Assembly (NCBI GenBank): GCA_013152815.1
Contig: JAADFO010000042.1
Coordinates: forward strand, 1-32,927
Source: Nanobdellati archaeon
GTDB lineage: Archaea > Nanobdellota > Nanobdellia > Woesearchaeales > JAADFO01
Direction: 5' to 3'
DNA length: 32,927 nucleotides
Positions 1 through 7,602 of this stretch are shown here, in pieces. The notes under the pieces were generated by a model. It was not told the DNA's origin, did not search any database, and was given only the letters and a program-made list of their open reading frames with translations. The translations under genes were made by a program, and so were the position numbers. Each line of letters begins with the position of its first letter. Positions within the stretch are counted from its first letter, which is position 1.

Positions 1-696
1 CCCTCTCTCAGGCAATTTGATAAGAATCTTATCAGCAATATCAGATCTTCCAAATATAGTCTTATAAGAATCATAATTTATAAGAATCTTATCATCACTA
101 AACTTTGAACCTGTCTTAAATATGCCTTTTATTTTATAGTCTTTAACATATCCATTGCTAAAGCTCAAAGTTATTGTATCCCCAACATTAACATCAAGTC
201 TTTTCTGAGTATCATCTTTCTCAGCATAAGACTCTACAAGATTAACTCCGATAATCACCTCATCAGTATCTTTTTTGGAAAGAAAACCACCTAAAATCAT
301 ACTATCTGCATAATCAGAAACCTTTAGTTCATCATCTGGTTTGATAAAGAATATGGGAACACCTAGCTCGGTATTCTTGTATTTTGCAACAGCACTCGAT
401 TCTAATCTCGGAGCAACACCAACCACTCCCGGTATTCGTCGAATCTTTTCAACCATCGCATTAGTATTTTCTAAGTAAAGATTATCCGATGTGGGCTCGA
501 TCATCAAATGACCTGTGAGTCCTTCAATCATACCTTCTTCAAATTCATATCCTAAACCATCAATAATTGCTGCAAAAAAAGTAATTGAAAGAAAACTCAT
601 GGCCATTACAGCAAGAATCACAAAGAAAGTTGATTTACTTTTAACAATGTTCTTGTATGCTAAAAAAGCAGTTACTCTTAGGTCTTTTTTATCCAT
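1..696 (-). CDS. FtsX/MacB-type ABC transporter permease, N-terminal part (runs off window)
   Basis: The frame is open to the window edge, giving the first 232 residues. It starts MDKKDLRVTAFLAYKNI, followed by a hydrophobic helix (about residues 22-42, STFFVILAVMAMSFLSITFF). A large extracytoplasmic segment follows with the typical MacB periplasmic-core pattern: VEKIRRIPGVVGVAPRLES (conflict-type loop), then IIGVNLVESYAEK and VGDTITLSF. This is the usual first half of a LolC/E- or MacB-like permease, which works with a LolD-like ATPase to move or extract lipids, peptides or lipoproteins. The start ATG at 696 lies 18 bp after the stop of the upstream surface-protein gene, with GGAAG between them, so the two are probably one operon. 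The substrate cannot be told. The DNA is clearly more AT-rich than most of the window. Confidence 0.82.
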   Translation of the reverse strand, partial: MDKKDLRVTAFLAYKNIVKSKSTFFVILAVMAMSFLSITFFAAIIDGLGYEFEEGMIEGLTGHLMIEPTSDNLYLENTNAMVEKIRRIPGVVGVAPRLESSAVAKYKNTELGVPIFFIKPDDELKVSDYADSMILGGFLSKKDTDEVIIGVNLVESYAEKDDTQKRLDVNVGDTITLSFSNGYVKDYKIKGIFKTGSKFSDDKILINYDSYKTIFGRSDIADKILIKLPERG

Positions 697-714
697 TCTA
701 GCACGCTTCCAACA

Positions 715-1893
715 TTATTTCTTTGTTTTTTTCTTTTTATAATAGAAATATCCTGCTCCAACACCCACAAATAATAACACGACAAGCAGTGTTATAAGAT
801 TATTTGTAGGTCTTTTTACTTCCTTATCAATTGTTGTTTCAAAAGAATGGTGTCCGAAATCATCAGAATAAGAGATTCTTAATGTTGCAGTCTGTACACC
901 AATTGATTCTGGTTTTACATCAAAATAAAAAGGCGCATCATCATCAGATTTCAGTTGTCCTATAAAAGTTTTGTAAGTCTTATTCCGTTGAGTGATTAAT
1001 TCAACAACAACATTATCCGCATCACCAGTTCCAGTATTCTCTATAATGCCTTCCATATGCACTTCATCAACAAGTGTTGGAAATGAAGGCGTAATCTTCA
1101 AACTTTGAATGTCAATATTGGATCTTTCTAAAACATTAACTCCAATATCAAAACTGGTTTCATAACTGCTTCCTTGTTCATCGACATATTCTAAGTTTAT
1201 AGGAAATTTATAGGTATCCGGGGTAAGACTTTCTTTCACAATAAATTCTAAATTAAACGAAACAGTCTTCTCAGGATTTATTTCATTGATTAAATTAATA
1301 TTTGATCCAAGCATCAATATATTATCTGATTGAGGCGTTATTTTTATTTTTCTTGCAATACCTGTTCCAATATTTTTTGCATCGAAATTTATTGTGAATT
1401 TATCTCCTGAAGAAACATTTGCTTCTATTTGTTTTGTTTCTAAAATAATATCCGGCTTACCAACAACTTTAATATCAATAGTATCTGAGGGTTTTATAGT
1501 TATACCATCCCTATAAATCTCAAAATTTAAAGGATATAATCCCGATTTCGCATTTGCATCAACAACCAAATAATATGTATTATCAATAGAGCAACCAACA
1601 CATAAACTTCTTTTATTCTCAAAATTATTACTTTCTGTTTTAATAAAGAAAGGATATCCTGCATTTAGTTTCAATGAAACATCTTCAGCACTCTCTCCAC
1701 CATCATTAATAAGTCTGATTTTTACAGTAACATCTTGACCAGGTTCAACAGGTTCTGGGCTAATCTCTTCTGCAACAACTCGTAAATATGGGGAATCAGC
1801 ATTGTATGTGCTTGCTGAAACAGTATTCACATTGATCAAACTAAGAACGATAATTAAAAATGTAAATATAATTGTTGAATATGTTGGTTTCAT
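715..1893 (-). CDS. Membrane-anchored surface protein with CARDB/NEW3-like repeats (COG1361-like)
   Basis: About 392 residues. It has an N-terminal signal peptide (MKPTYSTIIFTFLIIVLSL), several tandem beta-sandwich repeats with CARDB/NPCBM-associated features (PVEPGQDVTVKIRLINDGGE; VSSGDKFTINFDAKNIGTG; EGIIENTGTGDADNVVVEL), and a C-terminal transmembrane helix (LITLLVVLLFVGVGAGYFYY) followed by a KKKKTKK stop-transfer tail. It should sit outside the cell, anchored by its C-terminus. In archaea such proteins often neighbour FtsX/LolD-type ABC transporters, and here the permease gene follows directly. I chose ATG at 1893 over the upstream GTG at 1902, because GAGGTG (1900-1905) is then a well-placed ribosome-binding site. 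The role as an accessory or substrate-binding subunit is inferred. Confidence 0.8.
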   Translation of the reverse strand: MKPTYSTIIFTFLIIVLSLINVNTVSASTYNADSPYLRVVAEEISPEPVEPGQDVTVKIRLINDGGESAEDVSLKLNAGYPFFIKTESNNFENKRSLCVGCSIDNTYYLVVDANAKSGLYPLNFEIYRDGITIKPSDTIDIKVVGKPDIILETKQIEANVSSGDKFTINFDAKNIGTGIARKIKITPQSDNILMLGSNINLINEINPEKTVSFNLEFIVKESLTPDTYKFPINLEYVDEQGSSYETSFDIGVNVLERSNIDIQSLKITPSFPTLVDEVHMEGIIENTGTGDADNVVVELITQRNKTYKTFIGQLKSDDDAPFYFDVKPESIGVQTATLRISYSDDFGHHSFETTIDKEVKRPTNNLITLLVVLLFVGVGAGYFYYKKKKTKK

Positions 1894-1899
1894 TTGTAA

Positions 1900-1963
1900 C
1901 ACCTCATTTACAGATACTATGTTAGTATATGCTAGTATATAAATAATATGTACCTAACATAGT
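1900..1963 (-). promoter_or_regulatory. Promoter with a TATA box between arms of a perfect inverted repeat
   Basis: On the minus strand a TTTATATA box (1936-1943) lies about 45 nt upstream of the surface-protein ATG, and GAGGTG (1900-1905) is its ribosome-binding site. The box is framed by a perfect 10-bp inverted repeat, ACTATGTTAG (1916-1925) and CTAACATAGT (1954-1963). TAGTATAT is also repeated directly at 1923-1930 and 1933-1940, one helical turn apart. One arm covers the expected transcription start and the other the region just upstream of the TATA box. That is the layout expected for a repressor competing with TBP/TFB. The regulator is unknown. Confidence 0.6.
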
Positions 1964-2276
1964 TCTTTTTGTCAACTCCAACCTAGTAACGCAACAGTTC
2001 CTCAATTCGACTTTTCCGTTACTATTTATTTTTATTTTTCTGTAGCAGAATTTCACAGGTGCGTGACAGCAATTCTTAGCAGATATGCAGAAACAGATGT
2101 TTAAGCGAGAAGCGTCAATTCCTATGAATTTGCTATTTTCAAGCGTTTTTGCATGTTTTTCTGCCACGACGGAAGCGTCACTACAAATATTTCGTTCTGT
2201 CACCACTACAGGGGAGATAAGAACTGCCGGCCTATCTATCAGAACATATTAATATCAGCGTTTTCCCTCATTTAAG
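1964..2276. other. Intergenic region with promoter of the downstream PRTase-like gene
   Basis: Together with the promoter above this makes a 383-nt stretch without a convincing gene. It holds a plus-strand TATA-like box ATATTAATAT (2246-2255), 26 nt before the ATG at 2277, which suggests a leaderless transcript. GAAGCGTC occurs twice (about 2108 and 2172), the second time inside a small GACG-GAAG-CGTC hairpin (2168-2179). A minus-strand frame crosses the region but looks non-coding. I see nothing else here. Confidence 0.4.
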
Positions 2277-3380
2277 ATGCAGCATCTCAAACGCATCAAC
2301 GACCACTACTACCGGATCCTTGGCGAACCATCATCCCATGTGCACCGCTACATCTTCACATCTCCAGAGACCAGGGCCATCTGCAACCAGCCTGAAGTGC
2401 TGGGCTGCGAATACACCGACAACATGAGCAGAGCCATGGTAAAGGCCCTCAAGCTCCTGCCCAACGGCACAACGCCCTGGAAAGAGAAGGAGACCTGTGT
2501 GCTCAACTTCCTTCGGGGCGGCCTGAACTTCGACCTCAGGAAAGCCATCCGGCAGGCATGGGGCTTCAACACCCATGCGACCTCCTTCATGTCATCCCAG
2601 CGTTTCAGGAAAGACGGCAGGTGGGGCGTGACCGAGAACCAATACAGGAAGTTCATCTTCCCAAAGGATGCGGTGATGTTCATCGGCGACGTGGTCGCGA
2701 CAGGGGTCACCATCGAAGAGGGCATGAAGGTCATCCTCGATGCGATGGAGAAGAACGGCTCATCCCTCAAAAGGCTCTATTTCTTCACCTTCGGCTGCCA
2801 TAAGGTCGAGAAGGTCCTCGACGACCTGCATGTCGCCTGTAAGGAACGTTTCAAGAACTTCGACCACATCACCGTGATCTATCTCGAAGGAAAGTTCAGG
2901 CTGGCTGACAGCAAGACCACCCTCAGGATAAGCATACCCGGCACCGATCTCCTGAGGACCGATGCCCTCGTCGCGCCGGAGTTCGCCCTGTCTCAATACG
3001 ACGCCCTTTCCCATGCCCTGGAACGATGCATCATCTATGACGCGGGTTCACGTTCATTTGACATCCCTGAATATTCCCAGGACGTGATAGGCTACTGGGA
3101 ACAGGTCAGAAAACTTGCAGAGCAGGGCTTCACGCTCCATGATGCACTGATGGAACGCTGGCCCGAGAAGGCCGTGCCCTTCGAAGCGTTTGCCAGCCTG
3201 AAGAGGGAAGCGTGGCCAGACATCGAAGAGTCCCTGTTGAAGCGGCTCTACGGACGCTCGCAGGAACGGCTGGAGCTGATGGAAGCGTCGAACTCGGCCG
3301 ATGCATTGGTCGGGCTCTGTGACCGGCAGATCGCGAAGATGGATGACATCTCCTCTGGAGAAGGCACAGGAACAGCATGA
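2277..3380 (+). CDS. Phosphoribosyltransferase-fold protein of unknown substrate
   Basis: 367 residues. The clearest signal is a PRPP-binding motif at residues 133-149, VMFIGDVVATGVTIEEG. Hydrophobic residues lead into GD-VVATG, close to the type I PRTase consensus, with the first of the usual two acidic residues replaced by Gly. Upstream, LNFLRGGLNFDLRKAI (about 76-91) resembles the flap/PPi-loop region in which LRGGL or RAGL precedes the active site. The C-terminal 130 residues are a helical extension with no motif I know. At 367 residues it is longer than most base PRTases, so it may be a specialised or regulatory member rather than a standard salvage enzyme. It is transcribed alone, from a TATA-like box 26 nt upstream, and converges on adk with 38 bp between the stops. 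Confidence 0.6.
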   Translation: MQHLKRINDHYYRILGEPSSHVHRYIFTSPETRAICNQPEVLGCEYTDNMSRAMVKALKLLPNGTTPWKEKETCVLNFLRGGLNFDLRKAIRQAWGFNTHATSFMSSQRFRKDGRWGVTENQYRKFIFPKDAVMFIGDVVATGVTIEEGMKVILDAMEKNGSSLKRLYFFTFGCHKVEKVLDDLHVACKERFKNFDHITVIYLEGKFRLADSKTTLRISIPGTDLLRTDALVAPEFALSQYDALSHALERCIIYDAGSRSFDIPEYSQDVIGYWEQVRKLAEQGFTLHDALMERWPEKAVPFEAFASLKREAWPDIEESLLKRLYGRSQERLELMEASNSADALVGLCDRQIAKMDDISSGEGTGTA

Positions 3381-3418
3381 AGGAGAAGAGCAGAAGACTG
3401 CCCGGAAAGACAGTATTT

Positions 3419-4084
3419 CTATGACAACACTGCCTTGATGGAGGCAAAGACTTCTTCAGGCGTTTTGGTGCCGTCTATCTCGACCAGCAGATGAGGACCC
3501 TTCTGACGATAATACGCTTTTATCGGTTCGGTCAGCTCATGGTAGCTCTTCAGCCTGACCTCCACCGCGGCAGGCGTGTCATCCTTGCGCTGCACGAGCT
3601 GTTCTCCTGTCTGGTCGTCATAGGCTGCCACGACATTACCTTCTGGATCCAGATCCATCTTCTTCGGTCTGGGTGTGAAATAGATGTTGTAGCTTCTGCC
3701 AGAAGGCTCATGGGTGTAACGTCCTGCAATCCTCTTGAAGGCCACCTCGTCAGGAACCTCGATGGAGATGACCTTATCAATGGAGGTGACCTCGTCGAGG
3801 GCCTTTGCCTGGGGGATGGTGCGGGGAAAGCCGTCCAGGATGTAGCCGTCCCTGCAGTCAGGCTGGGTAATCCTCTGTTTGATGAGGTCGACCATGAGCT
3901 CATCAGGGACCAGGGAACCCTTGTCCATATACGCCTTCGCCTTGATGCCGAGAGGTGTCTTCTCGTTCACGTTGGACCGGAGGATGTCCCCGGTCGAGAT
4001 ATGAGGGATCTTCAAATGTTCGATGAGATATTTTGATTGCGTCCCTTTTCCGCTGGCTGGCATGCCCATGAGGATGATGTTCAT
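3419..4084 (-). CDS. adk: Adenylate kinase, long (bacterial-type LID) form
   Basis: Interconverts AMP + ATP and 2 ADP in the cytoplasm. About 221 residues, starting MNIILMGMPASGKGTQSKYL with the P-loop GMPASGKGT. Then come HISTGDILR (AMP-binding segment), the GYILDGFPRT motif, and a long LID running from RIAGRYTHEPSGRSYNIYF to TRKDD-like QLVQRKDDTP. The LID has no zinc-binding cysteines, so it is stabilised without metal as in enterobacterial Adk. Many archaea use the unrelated trimeric type, so this is a bacterial-type enzyme. ATG at 4084 is preferred over upstream in-frame starts: AGGTGA precedes it and the P-loop strand should start almost at residue 1. The stop is TAG. It lies 62 bp after the 4602-4147 gene on the same strand, probably in one transcript. 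Confidence 0.93.
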   Translation of the reverse strand: MNIILMGMPASGKGTQSKYLIEHLKIPHISTGDILRSNVNEKTPLGIKAKAYMDKGSLVPDELMVDLIKQRITQPDCRDGYILDGFPRTIPQAKALDEVTSIDKVISIEVPDEVAFKRIAGRYTHEPSGRSYNIYFTPRPKKMDLDPEGNVVAAYDDQTGEQLVQRKDDTPAAVEVRLKSYHELTEPIKAYYRQKGPHLLVEIDGTKTPEEVFASIKAVLS

Positions 4085-4146
4085 GTTATCACCTGTCCTT
4101 GTCTTGTCCTTGCCGTGTCCTTGCCTTTTCCCTGATCCTGTCGATA

Positions 4147-4602
4147 TCATCCCAGATACTCGAACTTCTCAGCAAGCGATCGTCTCTTGCTCCATGCATG
4201 TTCCATGTGCAGAAGGACCTCTTCGAGCTTCTCCTTCTGCGCTTTCCAGAACTTGGTCGCTTTCGTGATGTAGGCAGCGGTCTCCTTCTCGTCGTTGCGG
4301 ATGGATATCCTGGCAGACTCCCGTACCAGCCCCATGAAGGTTCGGTAGAGCTCGTAGAACCGCTCCTTCATGGCCTCGTCCAGATCCTGGCATTCATGGA
4401 GATTGACGAGGGTGGTCTCGCACTGCAGGAGTTCCTCGACGATCTTCGCATAATGGTCCAGCCGCTCTTCGACCTTTCGCCTGATGGCCCGGAGCAGATG
4501 GTCCTTGGCGTCTATGGAAGAGATCTCGAATTCTTCGTCCAGTTCCCCGAAGGACGGAAGAGTGTGCTTTTTCTGAAGTGCTGAGAGGTCTTTTTTTTGC
4601 AT
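4147..4602 (-). CDS. Conserved-looking helical protein upstream of adk, function unknown
   Basis: 151 residues, charged and almost entirely helical, without membrane segments or cysteine clusters. Heptad-like stretches such as LLRAIRRKVEERLDHYAKIVEELL and FWKAQKEKLEEVLLHMEHAW suggest a coiled coil or helical bundle. I do not recognise the family. The start ATG at 4602 has a TATA-like box (CATTTTTAAAGG in minus-strand sense) about 25-30 nt upstream, consistent with a leaderless mRNA. Its promoter is divergent to that of the SLT-domain gene at 4724. The adk gene follows after 62 bp, which suggests co-expression. A codon pattern and composition like the neighbours support a real gene. Confidence 0.65.
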   Translation of the reverse strand: MQKKDLSALQKKHTLPSFGELDEEFEISSIDAKDHLLRAIRRKVEERLDHYAKIVEELLQCETTLVNLHECQDLDEAMKERFYELYRTFMGLVRESARISIRNDEKETAAYITKATKFWKAQKEKLEEVLLHMEHAWSKRRSLAEKFEYLG

Positions 4603-4723
4603 ATCCTACGGTGGCAGAGGAGCCTTTAAAAATGTTTTCGTGGAAGTCTTTGCAGAGAAGTCTGGCATGAGAATGCCGGGACGATGCAAAGTATAAAAAG
4701 ACAGACTGATTCCCCCGGAAGAA

Positions 4724-5791
4724 ATGAAACGGAAGCAATTCATCAAGTATGGTGGTCTTCTTGCCGGATCCCTCTTGCTCCCCGCCTCCTCGGCCGACGA
4801 GGATCATCCGACTCCTGAAAGCCTCGTGAAGAAGAGTCTTGACGAGAAGATGGAGGAGATCGAAGAGCTCACGAAGGAGAACAAAGAAGTCAGGAAGCGG
4901 CTGACTGTGCTGAAGGAAGACCGTGAAACCCTCAGCAGCCTCATCATCGATGATCTCAACCGGATGGATTTCTCAGGACATCCATTCTATCCGCGCATCA
5001 GGGTCTTTGAACCCTATCTCGACGCGGCCATCGAACAGTACAGGAACATCTTTCCGGTGGACAAGCTGATGATGATAGAGATGGCAGAGGTGGAATCCGG
5101 CCTTGGCAGGAAGGTCATCTCCAGAGCGGGAGCAGCAGGTCTCTTCCAGTTCATCCCAGAGACAGGCAGACGCATGGGACTTCATATCGAGAAGGACGAG
5201 GACTATGACCGGGCAAGCCATATCCGACCGAGAAGGCAGGCGCTCCAACAGAGGATGAAGCATGAACTCAGATCATTGGAGAAGAGGATCAGGAGGAGCA
5301 TCAAAGGACATTCTTTTCCTGACAGGGAATCGTTTCTTGCCCACCTGAAAAAGGGAGGAAAGAACGCCCGCTGGTACACCCAGGGCTGGCAGAAGCTCGA
5401 AGACGACGCTCTGAAGCTCGCCGCGCTGCAGAACGAGGAACATGATAGTCTTCAGAGGTATAGGCGCCATCTTTACTTGCTAAAACATCTTCCAGAGAAG
5501 AAAAGAGACTCATACGATGAACGCTTCAATCCTGAGAAGAGTACGGTCGCTGCGGTCCATTATGTGGCGATACTGCTGAAACGGGCGAAAGGGAACTATA
5601 TGGAGATGCTCAGCATGTACCATGCGGACGACACCTATCTGGGCATCAAGCCGTTGGAGATCAACGTCAAGCATATCGAGAGGACCGTATCGCTCTATCT
5701 CAGACGGAAAGCACGGTTGCTCAAGGCCAATTATGGGATGATCGTAAGGACATCACCGACCATAGAACCGATGAAGAAAAGATTGATGTGA
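4724..5791 (+). CDS. Exported lytic-transglycosylase (SLT/goose-lysozyme-like) protein with a charged insertion
   Basis: 355 residues. The N-terminus, MKRKQFIKYGGLLAGSLLLP followed by ASSAD, is a signal peptide. RKQFIK resembles a Tat motif with the second Arg replaced by Lys. A coiled coil follows (about 33-75). The SLT core is recognisable: MAEVESGLG (120-128) with probable catalytic Glu124, then GAAGLFQFIPETGRRMGL (136-153), the family's GA-x-GL-x-Q-x-x-P-x-T signature. The last SLT block (FNPEKSTVAAVHYVAILLKR … MLSMYHAD) comes only after about 120 residues of a highly charged helical insertion, and MYHAD stands in for the usual AYNAG. Such enzymes cut the MurNAc-GlcNAc bond of peptidoglycan, which archaea lack, so the target is probably a bacterium or another glycan. 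It has its own promoter: TATAAAAA (4692-4699), 28 nt before the start. Confidence 0.78.
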   Translation: MKRKQFIKYGGLLAGSLLLPASSADEDHPTPESLVKKSLDEKMEEIEELTKENKEVRKRLTVLKEDRETLSSLIIDDLNRMDFSGHPFYPRIRVFEPYLDAAIEQYRNIFPVDKLMMIEMAEVESGLGRKVISRAGAAGLFQFIPETGRRMGLHIEKDEDYDRASHIRPRRQALQQRMKHELRSLEKRIRRSIKGHSFPDRESFLAHLKKGGKNARWYTQGWQKLEDDALKLAALQNEEHDSLQRYRRHLYLLKHLPEKKRDSYDERFNPEKSTVAAVHYVAILLKRAKGNYMEMLSMYHADDTYLGIKPLEINVKHIERTVSLYLRRKARLLKANYGMIVRTSPTIEPMKKRLM

Positions 5792-5817
5792 ACAAGAGGA
5801 AGGGAAGAGGCGGTTCT

Positions 5818-7509
5818 TCAATGCGTCTTTTCCTCTTTCGTCTCTTTCTGCGAGAACTCTGCCTTTATCCGCGCAGATGCCTCTTCATAGAGCGCGTTCT
5901 TCTTTTTTCTCCTGACGAAAAAGCCAACCAGAAGCAGAAGGGCCAAGCCTGCCAGGCTGATCCCCAGGACAGGAAGATTATTGGAGACGAACGTCCCCAA
6001 AGGACCCATCACCTCCTGCACGCTCACTTTTTCAGCGTCGCGAGGGCCTGCATCCTGCTCACCAGCGTCGGTTGCAGCACTGCTGTTGTCGACGACATTG
6101 CCGTCGGTGTCCTCCATCGCCTGACCTTGCTGGCCCATGATGAGGACAGTGAGGCCTTTATGGAAGGTCTTCCGCTCCCCGCGATCATTCTCATACCAGA
6201 TAGTGGCGTTGATGGGCAAGGAGACATCAGGGGCAGGGAACCGTTCCCGATGGAGCTGGACCGTCTCCCCCGGTCCCAGTTCAGACATCTGCACAGGGAG
6301 CATCCCCATGCCCGGAATAGGGGAGGTTATCTCTGCATGGATGTTGAAGAGAGAGAAAAGGCGGGAAGGGTTGGTGATGTTGATGGTGTAGGTTACCGGC
6401 TCGCCCGGAGCATAACGGGCCTTGTCGGTAACGATGCGTATGTTGGGCCTGTCCATGAACACCTGGACGAAGACCGATGAAGAAGCCTCCCGGATGAAGC
6501 TGCTTTCCCGATACTGGAGCGAGAGGTCCAGGACATACTGGCCGGTGAAGATGCCCTGCACAGTCATCTGGAAGGACTGTTTTGCATCGGGCTCGATCCG
6601 GCCGTTGAAGACGAGCCGTCCATCGTCGCGGTACAGAAAGCCGGTGTTCCTCTCGATGGCAAGACCCGACGGGACAGTGACCTCGAAGGCGTTCACGTCC
6701 ACAGGAAGGTCCGGATTCGTGTTGGTGAGCGTCACGTTGAGGTCAAAGGTCTCATCAAGTTTCACCCGGGTGCTGTTCAGGGATGTCTTGATGGTGAGGG
6801 CAGGTTCCTTGACCGTCAGGGTCTTGGTGTCAGAGACGCTCTTCCCCGTTCCTCTTTCGTCATAGGAGAACGTCGCCCCTGAAGCATAGGTCCCCGGCTT
6901 TTTGGTGGTGAGAGCGTATTTGCATTCCTTCTGCAGCGAAAGGGTAAGGTCTCCTGCCCAATGGACCGTGTTGTCAGAGACGGTGCAGTCCCCGCTCAGG
7001 AGCGTGATGAAGAACTGGTCGGCAGGATAGGGATCGGTGAAGATGCCGTCGGTGGTGTCCGCGTCACCGTCATTGGAGAGCAGCGTGGTCACCTCGATCT
7101 TCTCGCCCAGGATGACCGAGAGAGGATCGATGGTCCTGCTCAGGGATACCTGTGACGCATGCTGTTCTATGGTCACTTCCGCTTTCCACCGGGTGAACTG
7201 GTCTTCCAGGGGAACGGCCTTGGCAGAAGATACATAGCAGAGGATCATGTCGTCTTTCTCGTCACAGTCACCCTGGCCCAGGATGAGCGCAAAGCTGTTC
7301 CAGCGGAGGACGATGCGGTCAGGGAAGCTCTCTGCGCCGTCCGGGAACTGGACCCGGATGGTCTTTCCTCCTGCGCTTATCGTGTCACCATGATAGACCC
7401 AGCCGCTGTAGAGTTCAGTGGCGCCTGACACCGACGAGACAGCCAGTAGGATGAAGAGCAGAGAGGACAGGATAAAGGAAAGGGAGGGGGAACATGCTCG
7501 TTTGCCCAT
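5818..7509 (-). CDS. Membrane-anchored surface protein with DUF11/CARDB-like beta-sandwich repeats
   Basis: 563 residues. It has an N-terminal signal peptide (MGKRACSPSLSFILSSLLFI, then LLAVSSVSGA) and several immunoglobulin-like repeats with the usual 'N-x-G-x-x-D' turns (LLSNDGDADTTDGIFTDPYP; NVTLTNTNPDLPVDVNAFEV; YTINITNPSRLFSLFNIHAE). A low-complexity acidic linker (DNSSAATDAGEQDAGPRDAE) leads to a C-terminal transmembrane helix (LPVLGISLAGLALLLLVGFF) and a basic RRKKK tail. A Cys pair, GQGDCDEKDDMILCYV, near residues 80-95 may form a disulphide. The protein should be extracellular with a C-terminal anchor. Its architecture repeats that of the 715-1893 protein, but the DNA has the GC-richer composition of the core window. 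A TTTTTATAC box lies about 30 nt upstream of the start. Confidence 0.75.
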   Translation of the reverse strand: MGKRACSPSLSFILSSLLFILLAVSSVSGATELYSGWVYHGDTISAGGKTIRVQFPDGAESFPDRIVLRWNSFALILGQGDCDEKDDMILCYVSSAKAVPLEDQFTRWKAEVTIEQHASQVSLSRTIDPLSVILGEKIEVTTLLSNDGDADTTDGIFTDPYPADQFFITLLSGDCTVSDNTVHWAGDLTLSLQKECKYALTTKKPGTYASGATFSYDERGTGKSVSDTKTLTVKEPALTIKTSLNSTRVKLDETFDLNVTLTNTNPDLPVDVNAFEVTVPSGLAIERNTGFLYRDDGRLVFNGRIEPDAKQSFQMTVQGIFTGQYVLDLSLQYRESSFIREASSSVFVQVFMDRPNIRIVTDKARYAPGEPVTYTINITNPSRLFSLFNIHAEITSPIPGMGMLPVQMSELGPGETVQLHRERFPAPDVSLPINATIWYENDRGERKTFHKGLTVLIMGQQGQAMEDTDGNVVDNSSAATDAGEQDAGPRDAEKVSVQEVMGPLGTFVSNNLPVLGISLAGLALLLLVGFFVRRKKKNALYEEASARIKAEFSQKETKEEKTH

Positions 7510-7540
7510 GAAACTATCCTAGCCCGATGGCGTATAAAAA

Positions 7541-7600
7541 GGTTTCTGCGAAAGAAAGAGAAAGAAGGAAGAAGAGAGAAAGCAGAAGGGTTGTCCCCTG
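7541..7600 (-). terminator. Pyrimidine-rich terminator after nrdG, adjoining the next promoter
   Basis: In minus-strand sense the stretch just after the nrdG stop (7603) is an almost unbroken C/T run rich in T clusters. That fits T-rich, hairpin-independent archaeal termination. It is followed at once by the TTTTTATAC promoter box of the surface-protein gene starting at 7509, so the two genes are probably separate transcription units. Confidence 0.45.
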
Positions 7601-7602
7601 GC

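Noticed and set aside
14-95. Palindrome-like ATAAGAATCTTATCA occurring twice
   Set aside because: Both copies encode DKILI in the permease frame, so the repeat is explained by repeated codons in a coding region.
1922-2206. 94-codon minus-strand frame
   Set aside because: Starts with GTG, runs through the promoter and inverted repeat of the surface-protein gene, and has an irregular Cys/Ser-rich composition.
5788-6480. 230-codon plus-strand frame after the SLT gene
   Set aside because: Antisense to the surface-protein gene, Arg/His-rich and without a start signal.
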